Shown: positions 28,670-37,535 of the stretch, piece by piece
Layout of the letters: each line of letters opens with the position of its first letter
How positions within the stretch are numbered: the stretch's first letter is position 1
From: UWMA-0277 sp965183885
GTDB lineage: Bacteria > Bacteroidota > Bacteroidia > Flavobacteriales > BACL11
Direction of reading: 5' to 3'
Length of the DNA stretch: 64,000 nt
Assembly: GCA_965183885.1 (NCBI GenBank)
Contig: OZ238992.1
Span: forward strand, 1,488,001 to 1,552,000
Position numbers and translations under genes: made by a program
The notes under the pieces: generated by a model
Databases searched by the model: none
What the model saw: only the letters and a program-made list of their open reading frames with translations
What the model was told of the DNA's origin: nothing

Positions 28670-28679
28670 TATTTAAGCA

Positions 28680-28970
28680 ATGAGTATTATAAAAAAACCG
28701 GTAATAACCGAAAAAATGACATTAGCAAGCGAGCAATTTAATCGTTATGCTTTTGTTGTGGATAGAAAAGCAAATAAGATACAAATCAAGAAGGCTGTTG
28801 AAGAGCAATATGATGTTGCTGTTGATGCAATCAGAACTATGGTGTGTATAGGAAAGAAAAGAGTTAGAGGTACAAAGTCAGGACAAGTTATTGGTAAAAC
28901 AGCAACTTATAAAAAGGCAATTGTAACCTTAGCTGAAGGAGATTCTATAGACTTTTATAGTAATATTTAA
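28680..28970 (+). CDS. rplW: 50S ribosomal protein L23
   Basis: 96 aa, at the tunnel exit where it docks signal recognition particle and trigger factor. Conserved IIKKPVITEKM at the start, YAFVVDRKANKIQIKKAVE in the middle, and the GKKRVRG basic loop. It lies between rplD and rplB. Confidence 0.97.
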   Translation: MSIIKKPVITEKMTLASEQFNRYAFVVDRKANKIQIKKAVEEQYDVAVDAIRTMVCIGKKRVRGTKSGQVIGKTATYKKAIVTLAEGDSIDFYSNI

Positions 28971-28980
28971 TTAGAGAGAG

Positions 28981-29808
28981 ATGGCATTAAGAAAATTTAA
29001 CCCAATAACTCCTGGTCAAAGACATAAAGTAGCTCTTACTTTTGAAGAGATTACTACTTCTAAACCAGAAAAAAGTTTATTAGCAAAAAAGAAAAGATCA
29101 GGAGGTAGAAACGATACTGGTAAGATGACTATCGAGAATATCGGTGGTGGTCATAAAAAAAGATATAGAATTATTGATTTCAAAAGAAATAAATTCAATA
29201 TCCCAGCAAAAGTTGCTACTATAGAGTATGATCCGAACAGAACTGCAAATATTGCTTTGTTAAACTATGTAGATGGTGAAAAAAGATATATGATAGCACC
29301 TGCAGGATTAGAGGTAGGTATGGAAGTGATTTCATCTAAAGATGCTCCAATTAAAGTTGGAAACACTTTACCTTTAAGTCAAATTCCTTTAGGTACTGTG
29401 ATTCATAACATTGAATTAAAGCCGGAACAAGGAGCTATTTTAGTAAGAAGTGCAGGGTCTTATGCACAACTTATGGCAAGAGATGGTAAATATGCTACTG
29501 TAAAATTAGCATCAGGTGAAATTAGAAGAATTTTAGTTACTTGTTTAGCTACTATTGGTTCTGTGTCTAATCCTCAACATCAATTACAAATATCTGGTAA
29601 AGCAGGTAGAAGCAGATGGAAGGGTAGAAGACCTAATGTTAGAGCAACAATTAAAAATCCAGTTGACCATCCAATGGGTGGGGGTGAAGGAAAGCACTCA
29701 GGAGGATTACCAAGAAACAAAAATGGTGTACCTGCTAAAGGATTTAAAACAAGAGATAAGAAGAAAGCTTCTGATAAGTATATAATTGAAAGAAGAAAAA
29801 AGAAATAA
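28981..29808 (+). CDS. rplB: 50S ribosomal protein L2
   Basis: 275 aa; needed for subunit joining and peptidyl transfer. Conserved RKFNPITPGQRHKV, RIIDFKRNKFNIPAKVATIE, and the C-terminal HPMGGGEGKHSGG containing the histidine long implicated near the catalytic centre. Four bases separate it from rpsS. Confidence 0.98.
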   Translation: MALRKFNPITPGQRHKVALTFEEITTSKPEKSLLAKKKRSGGRNDTGKMTIENIGGGHKKRYRIIDFKRNKFNIPAKVATIEYDPNRTANIALLNYVDGEKRYMIAPAGLEVGMEVISSKDAPIKVGNTLPLSQIPLGTVIHNIELKPEQGAILVRSAGSYAQLMARDGKYATVKLASGEIRRILVTCLATIGSVSNPQHQLQISGKAGRSRWKGRRPNVRATIKNPVDHPMGGGEGKHSGGLPRNKNGVPAKGFKTRDKKKASDKYIIERRKKK

Positions 29809-29811
29809 TTT

Positions 29812-30081
29812 ATGGCTAGATCGTTAAAAAAAGGACCATTTATTCATTATAAATTGCAGAAAAAAGTTGATGCAATGAATGAGTCAGGAAAAAATTCAGT
29901 AATTAAAACTTGGTCAAGAGCAACAATGATAGCTCCTGATTTTGTAGGGAAAACAATTGCAGTACATAATGGAAGACAATTTATTCCTGTATTTGTTACT
30001 GAAAATATGGTAGGACATAAATTAGGTGAGTTTTCTCCAACAAGGACTTTTAGAGGTCACGGAGCTAATAGAAAAAAATAG
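29812..30081 (+). CDS. rpsS: 30S ribosomal protein S19
   Basis: 89 aa. MARSLKKGPFIHYKL at the start and GHKLGEFSPTRTFRGHG near the end are the family signature. It forms a complex with S13 in the 30S head. It is 4 bp before rplV. Confidence 0.98.
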   Translation: MARSLKKGPFIHYKLQKKVDAMNESGKNSVIKTWSRATMIAPDFVGKTIAVHNGRQFIPVFVTENMVGHKLGEFSPTRTFRGHGANRKK

Positions 30082-30085
30082 GTAA

Positions 30086-30496
30086 ATGGGAGCTAGAAAA
30101 AGAATAAAAGCAGATGCAATGAAGGAGGCGAGAAAAAAAATCGCTTTTGCAAAATTGAATAACTGTCCAACTTCACCAAGAAAGATGAGGTTAGTAGCTG
30201 ACTTAATTAGAGGTTTAGATGCTGATAAAGCATTAGCTGAATTGAAATTGAACCCAAAAGAGGCTTCAGGTAGATTAGAAAAACTTTTATTATCAGCTTT
30301 AGCAAATTGGGAAGCTAAAAATGAAGGTAAAAGAATGGATGAAGCAAACCTTTACGTTTCAGAGATAAGAGTTGATGGTGGTAGAATGTTAAAAAGAATT
30401 CAACCAGCACCACAAGGTAGAGCTCACAGAATTAGAAAAAGATCAAACCATGTTACATTAGTGGTGGATAGTAGACAACTAGATACAAAACAATAG
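30086..30496 (+). CDS. rplV: 50S ribosomal protein L22
   Basis: 136 aa, a little longer than the enterobacterial protein because of an N-terminal basic extension (GARKRIKADAMKEARKKI). The tunnel-lining hairpin with PAPQGRAHRIRKRSNHVT is intact. It is separated from rpsC by a single base. Confidence 0.97.
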   Translation: MGARKRIKADAMKEARKKIAFAKLNNCPTSPRKMRLVADLIRGLDADKALAELKLNPKEASGRLEKLLLSALANWEAKNEGKRMDEANLYVSEIRVDGGRMLKRIQPAPQGRAHRIRKRSNHVTLVVDSRQLDTKQ

Positions 30497-30497
30497 T

Positions 30498-31202
30498 ATG
30501 GGACAAAAGACAAACCCAATTGGGAATAGATTAGGACACATCAGAGGATGGGAATCAAACTGGTATGGAGGAGATAACTTTGGTGATAAATTAGCTGAAG
30601 ATGCTAAAATTAGAAAGTACCTTAAAGTTAGATTGGCTAAAGGTAGTGTTTCTAAGATAGCAATTGAAAGAACACTTAAGTTAGTTACTATTACTGTTCA
30701 TACTGCTCGTCCAGGTATCATTATTGGTAAAGGAGGACAAGAAGTTGAAACGTTAAAAGAAGAGATTAAAAAAATTACTAATAAAGATATTCAAATTAAT
30801 ATTTTTGAGGTAAAAAGACCAGAACTAGAAGCTACATTAGTCGCTGATAGTATTGCAAGACAAGTTGAAGGTAGAGTTTCTTATAAAAGAGCTACTAAAA
30901 TGGCAATTGCATCTACAATGAGAATGGGAGCTGAAGGAATTAAAGTTCAAATTTCTGGTAGATTAAATGGTGCAGAAATGGCACGTTCGGAAATGATGAA
31001 AGATGGAAGAACTCCATTACATACATTTAGAGCTGATATTGATTATGCTTTAGCTGAAGCGCATACACAATATGGTGTTATAGGTATTAAAGTTTGGATT
31101 TGTAGAGGTGAGGTTTATGGGAAGCGTGACTTAATGTTACATTTTAAAGCTCCTAAGAAAAAATCAGGAGGAAATAACAAACCAAATAATAGAAGAAGAT
31201 AG
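30498..31202 (+). CDS. rpsC: 30S ribosomal protein S3
   Basis: 234 aa. It begins MGQKTNPIGNRLGHIRGWES; the KH domain carries RPGIIIGKGGQEVE; the C-terminal domain has GRLNGAEMARSE and GVIGIKVWICRGEVYG. It forms part of the mRNA entry helicase. The C-terminal tail is basic and Asn-rich (KKKSGGNNKPNNRRR). The gap of 28 bp to rplP is larger than most in the operon. Confidence 0.98.
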   Translation: MGQKTNPIGNRLGHIRGWESNWYGGDNFGDKLAEDAKIRKYLKVRLAKGSVSKIAIERTLKLVTITVHTARPGIIIGKGGQEVETLKEEIKKITNKDIQINIFEVKRPELEATLVADSIARQVEGRVSYKRATKMAIASTMRMGAEGIKVQISGRLNGAEMARSEMMKDGRTPLHTFRADIDYALAEAHTQYGVIGIKVWICRGEVYGKRDLMLHFKAPKKKSGGNNKPNNRRR

Positions 31203-31230
31203 TTTTTAGAACTTAGAAAAGATATAAAAA

Positions 31231-31650
31231 ATGTTACAACCAAAGAAAACAAAATTCAGAAAGATGCAAAAGGGCAAGATGAAAGGAAATGCCCAAAGAG
31301 GTCATCAATTGGCTTTCGGATCTTTCGGAATTAAAGCTCTTGAGGAAACTTGGATTACTGCGCGTCAAATTGAGGCAGCTCGTATTGCAGTTACTCGTTA
31401 TATGAAAAGACAAGGACAAGTTTGGATTAGAATTTTCCCAGACAAACCTATTACTAAAAAGCCTGCAGAGGTAAGGATGGGTAAAGGTAAAGGTGCTCCA
31501 GAATATTGGGCAGCAACTGTAAGCCCGGGAAGAATGCTTTTTGAATGTGATGGTGTGGATATGGAAACAGCAAAAGAAGCATTAAGATTAGCAGCACAAA
31601 AATTACCAATCAAAACTAAATTTGTAATCAGAAGAGATTTACAAAAATAA
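31231..31650 (+). CDS. rplP: 50S ribosomal protein L16
   Basis: 139 aa. MLQPKKTKFRKMQKGKMKG, the aminoacyl-tRNA-side motif RQIEAARIAVTRYMKRQG and RMGKGKGAPEYW are intact. The usual rplP-rpmC-rpsQ order follows. Confidence 0.98.
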   Translation: MLQPKKTKFRKMQKGKMKGNAQRGHQLAFGSFGIKALEETWITARQIEAARIAVTRYMKRQGQVWIRIFPDKPITKKPAEVRMGKGKGAPEYWAATVSPGRMLFECDGVDMETAKEALRLAAQKLPIKTKFVIRRDLQK

Positions 31651-31656
31651 TAAAAG

Positions 31657-31854
31657 ATGAAAGCACAAGTATTAACAGATATGCCAGATAACGAACTTAA
31701 TGATCTTTTAATTTCTGAAAGAGATAAGTTAGTTAAAATGAAAATGAGTCATGCAGTTTCTCCATTAGAGAATCCTTTATTGATTAAGGTTACTAGAAAA
31801 ACAATTGCTAGAGTAATGACTGAAATTTCAAGAAGAGCAAATACATCAAAATAA
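31657..31854 (+). CDS. rpmC: 50S ribosomal protein L29
   Basis: 65 aa, two predicted helices. MKAQVLTDMPDNELNDLLIS and the terminal KVTRKTIARVMTEISRR match the family pattern. Assigned by sequence and by its fixed place between rplP and rpsQ, 6 bp from each. Confidence 0.95.
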   Translation: MKAQVLTDMPDNELNDLLISERDKLVKMKMSHAVSPLENPLLIKVTRKTIARVMTEISRRANTSK

Positions 31855-31860
31855 AAAAAG

Positions 31861-32115
31861 ATGGAAAGAAATTTAAGAAAAGAAAGAATCGGAGTAGTTA
31901 CCTCTAACAAAATGGAGAAATCTATTGTTGTTGCTATCGAAAGAAAGGTAAAGCACGCTTTGTACGGTAAGTTTTTGAAAAAAACTACAAAGTTTGTTGC
32001 TCACGATGAAGAAAACACTTGTAATGAAGGGGATACTGTTAAGATTATGGAGACAAGACCTTTGAGTAAAAGCAAGAACTGGAGATTAGTAGAAATTATA
32101 GAAAGAGCTAAATAA
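31861..32115 (+). CDS. rpsQ: 30S ribosomal protein S17
   Basis: 84 aa. Conserved RIGVVTSNKMEKSIVVAIER and the end GDTVKIMETRPLSKSKNWRL. Stop and the rplN start overlap by one base (TAATG at 32113-32117). Confidence 0.97.
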   Translation: MERNLRKERIGVVTSNKMEKSIVVAIERKVKHALYGKFLKKTTKFVAHDEENTCNEGDTVKIMETRPLSKSKNWRLVEIIERAK

Positions 32116-32483
32116 TGATACAACAAGAATCAAGATTAAAAGTTGCTGATAATAGCGGCGCAAAAGAAATCCTTTGTATTAGAGTTTTAGGAGGAACAAA
32201 AAAGCGTTATGCTTCAGTTGGTGATAAAATTGTTGGGACAGTAAAAAGTGCTGCTCCTTCAGGTAATATTAAAAAAGGACAGGTTATAAAAGCTGTTGTA
32301 GTAAGAACTAGAAAAGAGGTGAGAAGACCTGATGGATCATACATTCGTTTTGGAGATAATGCTTGTGTAATTATTGATGAAAATGGACAAATGAAAGGTA
32401 CTCGTGTATTTGGCCCTGTTGCTAGAGAATTACGTGACAATGATTTTATGAAAGTTGTTTCATTAGCACCAGAGGTGTTATAA
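32115..32483 (+). CDS. rplN: 50S ribosomal protein L14
   Basis: 122 aa. MIQQESRLKVADNSGAKE and the signature with RKEVRRPDGSYIRFGDNACV and GTRVFGPVARELR. It begins the spc block and is translationally coupled to rpsQ by the one-base overlap. Confidence 0.98.
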   Translation: MIQQESRLKVADNSGAKEILCIRVLGGTKKRYASVGDKIVGTVKSAAPSGNIKKGQVIKAVVVRTRKEVRRPDGSYIRFGDNACVIIDENGQMKGTRVFGPVARELRDNDFMKVVSLAPEVL

Positions 32484-32493
32484 ACTAAGGAAA

Positions 32494-32817
32494 ATGGCAA
32501 AATTAAAAATTAAAAAGAACGACATCGTTATAGTAACTACAGGTAACTCTAAAGGTACTAAAGGTAAAGTCGTAAAAGTATTCCCATCAGAGAATAGAGC
32601 AATGGTTGAAGGTGCTAACTTAGTATCTAAGCATACAAAACCTAATGCAGCTAACCCTCAAGGAGGAATTGTAAAACAAGAGGCTAAAATTCATATCTCA
32701 AACCTTGTATTGGTTGATCCTAAATCAGGTGAAGCTACTAAGGTAGGTAGAAAAGTGGATGAAAAGTCAGGTAAAATAGTTAGATTTTCTAAGCAATCAG
32801 GAGAAGTTATTAAGTAA
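32494..32817 (+). CDS. rplX: 50S ribosomal protein L24
   Basis: 107 aa. KOW motif region DIVIVTTGNSKGTKGKVVKV near the start, then NPQGGIVKQEAKIHISN. It initiates 50S assembly. One-base overlap with rplE (TAATG at 32815-32819). Confidence 0.97.
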   Translation: MAKLKIKKNDIVIVTTGNSKGTKGKVVKVFPSENRAMVEGANLVSKHTKPNAANPQGGIVKQEAKIHISNLVLVDPKSGEATKVGRKVDEKSGKIVRFSKQSGEVIK

Positions 32818-33359
32818 TGGAATATACACCAAGATTAAAACAAAAGTACCAAAGTGAGGTTGTAGACAGCCTTAAAGGGAACTATAAATCAGTAATGCAA
32901 GTGCCAAAATTAGTTAAGATTTGTCTTAACCAAGGTATTGGTAGTGCTTCTGCTGATAAAAAACAAATTGAAGCTGCACAAAGTGAGATGACTCTTATTA
33001 CTGGGCAAAAAGCTGTACTTACTCAATCTAAAAAAGATATCTCTAACTTTAAGTTAAGAAAAGGTATGCCTGTAGGAGTTATGGTTACTTTAAGAGGAGA
33101 TCAAATGTATGAATTCTTAGATAGATTTATTACATCTACTTTACCTAGGGTTCGTGATTTTGCTGGTATTCCAGTTAAAGGCTTTGATGGAAGAGGAAAC
33201 TATACTTTAGGGATTAAGGAGCAAATTGCTTTTCCTGAAATTAGTATTGATAAAATTAATAAAGTAACAGGTATGGATATAACTTTCGTTACAAATACTG
33301 AATCTGATGATGATGCTTTAGCATTATTTAGAGCATTAGGTTTACCATTTAAAAAATAA
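32817..33359 (+). CDS. rplE: 50S ribosomal protein L5
   Basis: 180 aa; binds 5S rRNA. Conserved KICLNQGIG, KLRKGMPVGVMVTLRG, LPRVRDFAG and GRGNYTLGIKEQIAFPEI. It follows rplX with overlap and is 3 bp from rpsN. Confidence 0.98.
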   Translation: MEYTPRLKQKYQSEVVDSLKGNYKSVMQVPKLVKICLNQGIGSASADKKQIEAAQSEMTLITGQKAVLTQSKKDISNFKLRKGMPVGVMVTLRGDQMYEFLDRFITSTLPRVRDFAGIPVKGFDGRGNYTLGIKEQIAFPEISIDKINKVTGMDITFVTNTESDDDALALFRALGLPFKK

Positions 33360-33362
33360 GAC

Positions 33363-33632
33363 ATGGCAAAAGAATCAATGAAAGCCCGTGAGGTAAAAAG
33401 AGCTAAGTGTGTAGAAAAGTATGCTGATAAAAGAGCTGCTTTAAAAGCAGCTGGTGATTATGAAGGGTTACAAAAACTACCTAAAAATGCTTCTCCAATA
33501 AGAATGCATAATAGATGTAAACTTACAGGAAGACCTAAAGGGTATATGAGACAGTTTGGTATTTCTCGTGTTATGTTTAGAGAAATGGCTAACTTTGGAT
33601 TAATTCCAGGGGTGAAAAAAGCAAGTTGGTAA
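33363..33632 (+). CDS. rpsN: 30S ribosomal protein S14, zinc-free form
   Basis: 89 aa, the long (C-minus) form. MHNRCKLTGRPKGYMRQFG and ISRVMFREMANFGLIPGVKKASW are the family signature. The two CxxC pairs of the short zinc-binding form are absent; only single cysteines at about 16 and 52 are present. It lies between rplE and rpsH. Confidence 0.97.
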   Translation: MAKESMKAREVKRAKCVEKYADKRAALKAAGDYEGLQKLPKNASPIRMHNRCKLTGRPKGYMRQFGISRVMFREMANFGLIPGVKKASW

Positions 33633-33652
33633 TTTAATAAAGAATAGAAAAG

Positions 33653-34054
33653 ATGTTTACAGATCCAATAGCAGATTATTTAACAAGAGTTAGAAATGCT
33701 CAGATGGCAGGTCATAAAGTAGTTGATATTCCTGCATCTAATATGAAAAAAGCGATTACAGAAATCCTTCATGATAAAGGTTATATTTTAAACTTTAAAT
33801 TTGAAGAAACTGAAAATAATCAAGGTAATATTAAAGTAGCTTTGAAGTATAATGCTCAAACTAAATTACCAGCAATTAAAAAAATAACAAGAATTAGTAA
33901 GCCAGGTCTTAGAAAATATGTCGATTCAAAAACTTTACCAAGAGTTATTAATGGTTTAGGTATTGCAATACTTTCTACTTCTAAAGGTATTATTACTAAT
34001 AAAGAAGCAAAAGATTTAAATGTTGGTGGTGAGGTAATTTGCCACGTATATTAA
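33653..34054 (+). CDS. rpsH: 30S ribosomal protein S8
   Basis: 133 aa. DPIADYLTRVRNAQMAGHKV at the start and the C-terminal RVINGLGIAILSTSKGIITN signature. In E. coli S8 represses the spc operon by binding mRNA near rplE; no equivalent structure was identified here. Confidence 0.97.
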   Translation: MFTDPIADYLTRVRNAQMAGHKVVDIPASNMKKAITEILHDKGYILNFKFEETENNQGNIKVALKYNAQTKLPAIKKITRISKPGLRKYVDSKTLPRVINGLGIAILSTSKGIITNKEAKDLNVGGEVICHVY

Positions 34055-34073
34055 TAAAGATAAAGAATTAGTA

Positions 34074-34628
34074 ATGTCAAGAATAGGAAAAAATCCAGTT
34101 ACAATCACTGATGGAGTTACAGCAACTCTTGAAGCTAATGTAATTACGGTAAAAGGTAAATTAGGTGAGCTTTCTCAAGAGCTTGATACGGATAATATAG
34201 CTGTGTCAATTGAGGGGAATGTAATTACTTTAACAAGAACATCTGATCATAAAGATATTAGATCAAAGCACGGTTTATACAGAGCTTTAATTGCTAATAT
34301 GATTGAAGGAGTTAGTAAAGGATTTACTAAAAAATTAGAATTAAGAGGGGTAGGTTACAGAGCTACAACTCAAGGTACTACTTTAGATATATCTGCGGGT
34401 TATTCACATAATATTATATTTGATATTCCATCTGAAGTAAAAGTTGTTGCCGAAACTGAAAAAGGTAAAGCACCAATCGTTACTATATCAGGATGTGATA
34501 AACAATTAGTTGGAGCTGTTGCAGCAAGAATTAGAGCAGAAAGAAAACCTGAACCATACAAAGGAAAAGGTATTAGATATATTGATGAGTACGTTAGAAA
34601 GAAAGCAGGTAAAACAGCTGCAAGTTAA
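34074..34628 (+). CDS. rplF: 50S ribosomal protein L6
   Basis: 184 aa, two related beta-sheet domains. SRIGKNPVTITDGV at the start and the signature KPEPYKGKGIRYIDEYVRKK near the end. Normal length, in the usual order between rpsH and rplR. Confidence 0.98.
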   Translation: MSRIGKNPVTITDGVTATLEANVITVKGKLGELSQELDTDNIAVSIEGNVITLTRTSDHKDIRSKHGLYRALIANMIEGVSKGFTKKLELRGVGYRATTQGTTLDISAGYSHNIIFDIPSEVKVVAETEKGKAPIVTISGCDKQLVGAVAARIRAERKPEPYKGKGIRYIDEYVRKKAGKTAAS

Positions 34629-34642
34629 AATAAGATAATAAG

Positions 34643-34999
34643 ATGATAAAGTCAAAAAAAGATTCTAGACAAAAAGTAAGATATGCTATCAGAAAGAAAG
34701 TTTCTGGTACTTCTGAAAAACCAAGATTAGCTGTGTTCAGATCTAACAAACAGATTTACGCACAATTAATTGATGATGTTGCTGGTAATACTATTGCTGC
34801 TGCTGCATCTTCAGATAAATCATTAGAAGGAAAAAAAGTTACTAAAATTGAGCAAGCAAAATTAGTAGGTAAATTAATTGCTGATAATGCTAAAACTGCA
34901 GGAATTGATGCTGTAGTGTTTGATAGAGGAGGTTTTTTATACCATGGTAGAGTAAAAGCATTGGCTGATTCAGCTCGTGAAGCAGGACTAAAATTTTAA
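34643..34999 (+). CDS. rplR: 50S ribosomal protein L18
   Basis: 118 aa; carries 5S rRNA together with L5. Conserved RLAVFRSNKQIYAQLIDD and FDRGGFLYHGRVKALADSAR. It precedes rpsE by 9 bp. Confidence 0.97.
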   Translation: MIKSKKDSRQKVRYAIRKKVSGTSEKPRLAVFRSNKQIYAQLIDDVAGNTIAAAASSDKSLEGKKVTKIEQAKLVGKLIADNAKTAGIDAVVFDRGGFLYHGRVKALADSAREAGLKF

Positions 35000-35008
35000 G
35001 AATTAGAT

Positions 35009-35533
35009 ATGTTAAAATTAGCACAAACTAAAAGAGTAAAAATTTCTGGCGATATTGAGTTGAAAGACAGATTAGTTGGAGTACAAAGAGTAGTAAAAGT
35101 TACTAAAGGGGGTAGAGCTTTCGGATTTTCAGCAATTGTTGTTGTTGGTGATGAAAAAAGTGTAGTTGGTATTGGATTAGGAAAATCGAAAGATGTTGCT
35201 ACTGCAATTGCCAAAGCTATTGAAGCTGCCAAAAAGAATTTAGTAAGAGTTCCTATTTACAAAGGAACAATTCCTCACGAACAAGCTGCAAAGTTCAGTG
35301 GATCTCAAGTTTTAATTAAGCCTGCATCACATGGTACAGGAGTAAAAGCTGGAGGTGCAATGCGTGCCGTATTGGAAAGTGCTGGAGTAAAAGATGTATT
35401 GGCAAAATCTAAAGGTTCTTCTAACCCTCATAACTTAGTAAAAGCAACTTTAAAAGCTTTACTTGAGTTAAGGGATGCAAGAACTGTTGCAATGCAAAGA
35501 GGAATAACAATGGATAAAGTATTTAACGGATAA
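35009..35533 (+). CDS. rpsE: 30S ribosomal protein S5
   Basis: 174 aa. It begins LKLAQTKRVKISGDIELKDR, with the signature RVVKVTKGGRAFGFSAIVVV and the GTGVKAGGAMRAVLESAGV loop. It takes part in decoding fidelity and mRNA entry. It is followed after 10 bp by the very short rpmD. Confidence 0.98.
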   Translation: MLKLAQTKRVKISGDIELKDRLVGVQRVVKVTKGGRAFGFSAIVVVGDEKSVVGIGLGKSKDVATAIAKAIEAAKKNLVRVPIYKGTIPHEQAAKFSGSQVLIKPASHGTGVKAGGAMRAVLESAGVKDVLAKSKGSSNPHNLVKATLKALLELRDARTVAMQRGITMDKVFNG

Positions 35534-35543
35534 TATAATTAGC

Positions 35544-35720
35544 ATGGCTAAGATTAAAATTAAGCAAGTTAGAAGTAGAATTGGAAGACCAAAAGATCAA
35601 AAGAAAACTTTAGATGCTTTGGGATTAAGAAAAATGAATGCAGTTGTTGAGCATGAAGCAACACCTCAAATTTTGGGGATGGTTGCTAAAATTCAACACT
35701 TAATAATTGTAGTAGAATAA
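35544..35720 (+). CDS. rpmD: 50S ribosomal protein L30
   Basis: A 58-aa frame from the ATG at 35544 to TAA at 35718-35720, in the 194-bp gap between rpsE and rplO. It reads MAKIKIKQVRSRIGRPKDQK, then TLDALGLRKMNAVVEHE and a hydrophobic end QHLIIVVE. This is the L30 pattern (KIKQVRS..G and LGLRKMN). Both its size and position fit the rpsE-rpmD-rplO order. Confidence 0.96.
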   Translation: MAKIKIKQVRSRIGRPKDQKKTLDALGLRKMNAVVEHEATPQILGMVAKIQHLIIVVE

Positions 35721-35727
35721 ATCAGAT

Positions 35728-36183
35728 ATGGAATTACATAATTTAAAACCTGCAAAAGGAGCTGTTAAAGGTACTAAGAGAGTAGGTAGAGGAGAGGGGT
35801 CAAAGAAAGGAGGTACTTCAACAAGAGGTCATAACGGTCAAAAATCTCGTTCAGGATATTCAAAGAAAATTGGTTTTGAAGGTGGACAACAACCTTTACA
35901 AAGAAGAGTGCCTAAGTTTGGATTTACAAGCCCAAATAGAGTAGAATATAACGGTGTAAATTTGGATACTATTCAAGCTTTAGTTGATGCTAAAAAAATT
36001 AAAGGTACTGTTGTAAAGCAAGACTTAATTGATAATGGTCTTGTACAAAAGAATGATTTAGTTAAAATTTTAGGAAGAGGAGAGTTAACAGCAAAGTTAG
36101 ATGTTACTGTTAATGCTTTTTCTGCAACTGCAAAAGCTGCTATTGAAAAAGCTGGTGGTTCTGCAACTGTTATAGAAAAGTAA
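35728..36183 (+). CDS. rplO: 50S ribosomal protein L15
   Basis: 151 aa. Conserved KGAVKGTKRVGRGEGSKKGG, TSTRGHNGQKSRSG and GGQQPLQRRVPKFGF. The C-terminal domain carries the usual KILGRGEL motif. One base separates the stop from secY, suggesting coupled translation. Confidence 0.97.
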   Translation: MELHNLKPAKGAVKGTKRVGRGEGSKKGGTSTRGHNGQKSRSGYSKKIGFEGGQQPLQRRVPKFGFTSPNRVEYNGVNLDTIQALVDAKKIKGTVVKQDLIDNGLVQKNDLVKILGRGELTAKLDVTVNAFSATAKAAIEKAGGSATVIEK

Positions 36184-36184
36184 G

Positions 36185-37522
36185 ATGAAGAAATTAATAG
36201 AAACAATAAAGAATATTTGGGGAATTGAGGATTTGAGAAATCGAATCTTAACTACATTAGGAATTTTAGCTATTTATAGACTAGGTTCTTTTGTTGTAAT
36301 TCCTGGTGTTGATCCTGCGCAGCTTTCTGCTTTACAGGAACAAACAGCTGATGGTCTTTTGGGTCTATTAAATATGTTCTCTGGAGGGGCGTTCTCACAA
36401 GCATCTATATTTGCTTTGGGTATTATGCCTTATATCTCTGCATCTATTGTAATTCAGTTATTAGGAATGGCTATTCCTTATTTCCAGAAACTACAAAAAG
36501 AAGGAGAGAGTGGTAGAAGAAAAATTAATAACATTACAAGATATTTAACAATCTTAATTACTGCAGGACAGGCTCCAGGTTATATTGCTAACCTTAAATC
36601 AACATTGCCTGAAACAGCATTTTTACTCCCAGCAGGAGGGTTCTGGTTGTCATCAATTATTATCTTAGTTACAGGTACTATGTTTGTAATGTGGTTAGGT
36701 GAAAAAATTACTGATAGAGGTATTGGAAACGGAATCTCATTATTAATTATGATTGGTATTATAGCAGGATTCCCACAATCATTAATGCAAGAATTTGTGT
36801 CTGCTTTAGGATCTGCAGGTGGAGGATTAGTTATCTTCTTAGTAGAGATGTTAGCCTTATTAATTGTAATTATGATTACGATACTATTAGTTCAGGGTAC
36901 AAGAAGAATTCCTGTACAGTATGCTAAGAGAGTAGTAGGAAACAAACAATATGGAGGAGTAAGACAATTTATTCCATTAAAAGTTAATGCTGCTGGGGTA
37001 ATGCCTATTATCTTTGCACAAGCTATTATGTTTGTTCCAATTACATTAGTTGGGTTTTCTGAAAACGAAAGTTTACAAGGAATTGCTAGAGTATTAACAG
37101 ATTTTAGTGGATTCTGGTACAACTTTATGTTCTTTGTAATGATTGTATTGTTTACATATTTTTACACAGCTATTACGGTTAACCCTAAGCAAATGGCTGA
37201 TGATATGAAAAAGAATGGAGGATTTATACCAGGTATTAAGCCAGGAAGAGCTACTTCTGATTATTTAGATGCTGTAATGTCAAGAATTACATTGCCAGGG
37301 TCTTTATTTTTAGGATTTGTAGCTATTTTACCTGCATTTGCTATGATAGGAGGAGTTAATATGCAGTTTGCTCAGTTTTATGGAGGTACTTCATTATTAA
37401 TTTTAGTAGGTGTAGTGTTAGATACATTACAACAGATTGAAAGTCATCTATTAATGCGTCATTATGATGGACTAATGGATTCAGGTAGGATAAAAGGTAA
37501 GTCTTCTGGAAATATGATGTAA
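36185..37522 (+). CDS. secY: Preprotein translocase channel subunit SecY
   Basis: 445-aa inner membrane channel of the Sec pathway with about ten hydrophobic segments. Conserved RLGSFVVIPGVDPAQL, FALGIMPYISASIVIQLL, KLQKEGESGRRKINN, GIGNGISLLIMIGIIAG, RRIPVQYAKRVVG and PGIKPGRATSDYLD are visible. It would carry all the T9SS cargo of this window across the inner membrane. It is 13 bp before map. Confidence 0.98.
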   Translation: MKKLIETIKNIWGIEDLRNRILTTLGILAIYRLGSFVVIPGVDPAQLSALQEQTADGLLGLLNMFSGGAFSQASIFALGIMPYISASIVIQLLGMAIPYFQKLQKEGESGRRKINNITRYLTILITAGQAPGYIANLKSTLPETAFLLPAGGFWLSSIIILVTGTMFVMWLGEKITDRGIGNGISLLIMIGIIAGFPQSLMQEFVSALGSAGGGLVIFLVEMLALLIVIMITILLVQGTRRIPVQYAKRVVGNKQYGGVRQFIPLKVNAAGVMPIIFAQAIMFVPITLVGFSENESLQGIARVLTDFSGFWYNFMFFVMIVLFTYFYTAITVNPKQMADDMKKNGGFIPGIKPGRATSDYLDAVMSRITLPGSLFLGFVAILPAFAMIGGVNMQFAQFYGGTSLLILVGVVLDTLQQIESHLLMRHYDGLMDSGRIKGKSSGNMM

Positions 37523-37535
37523 TCATAAATTAATT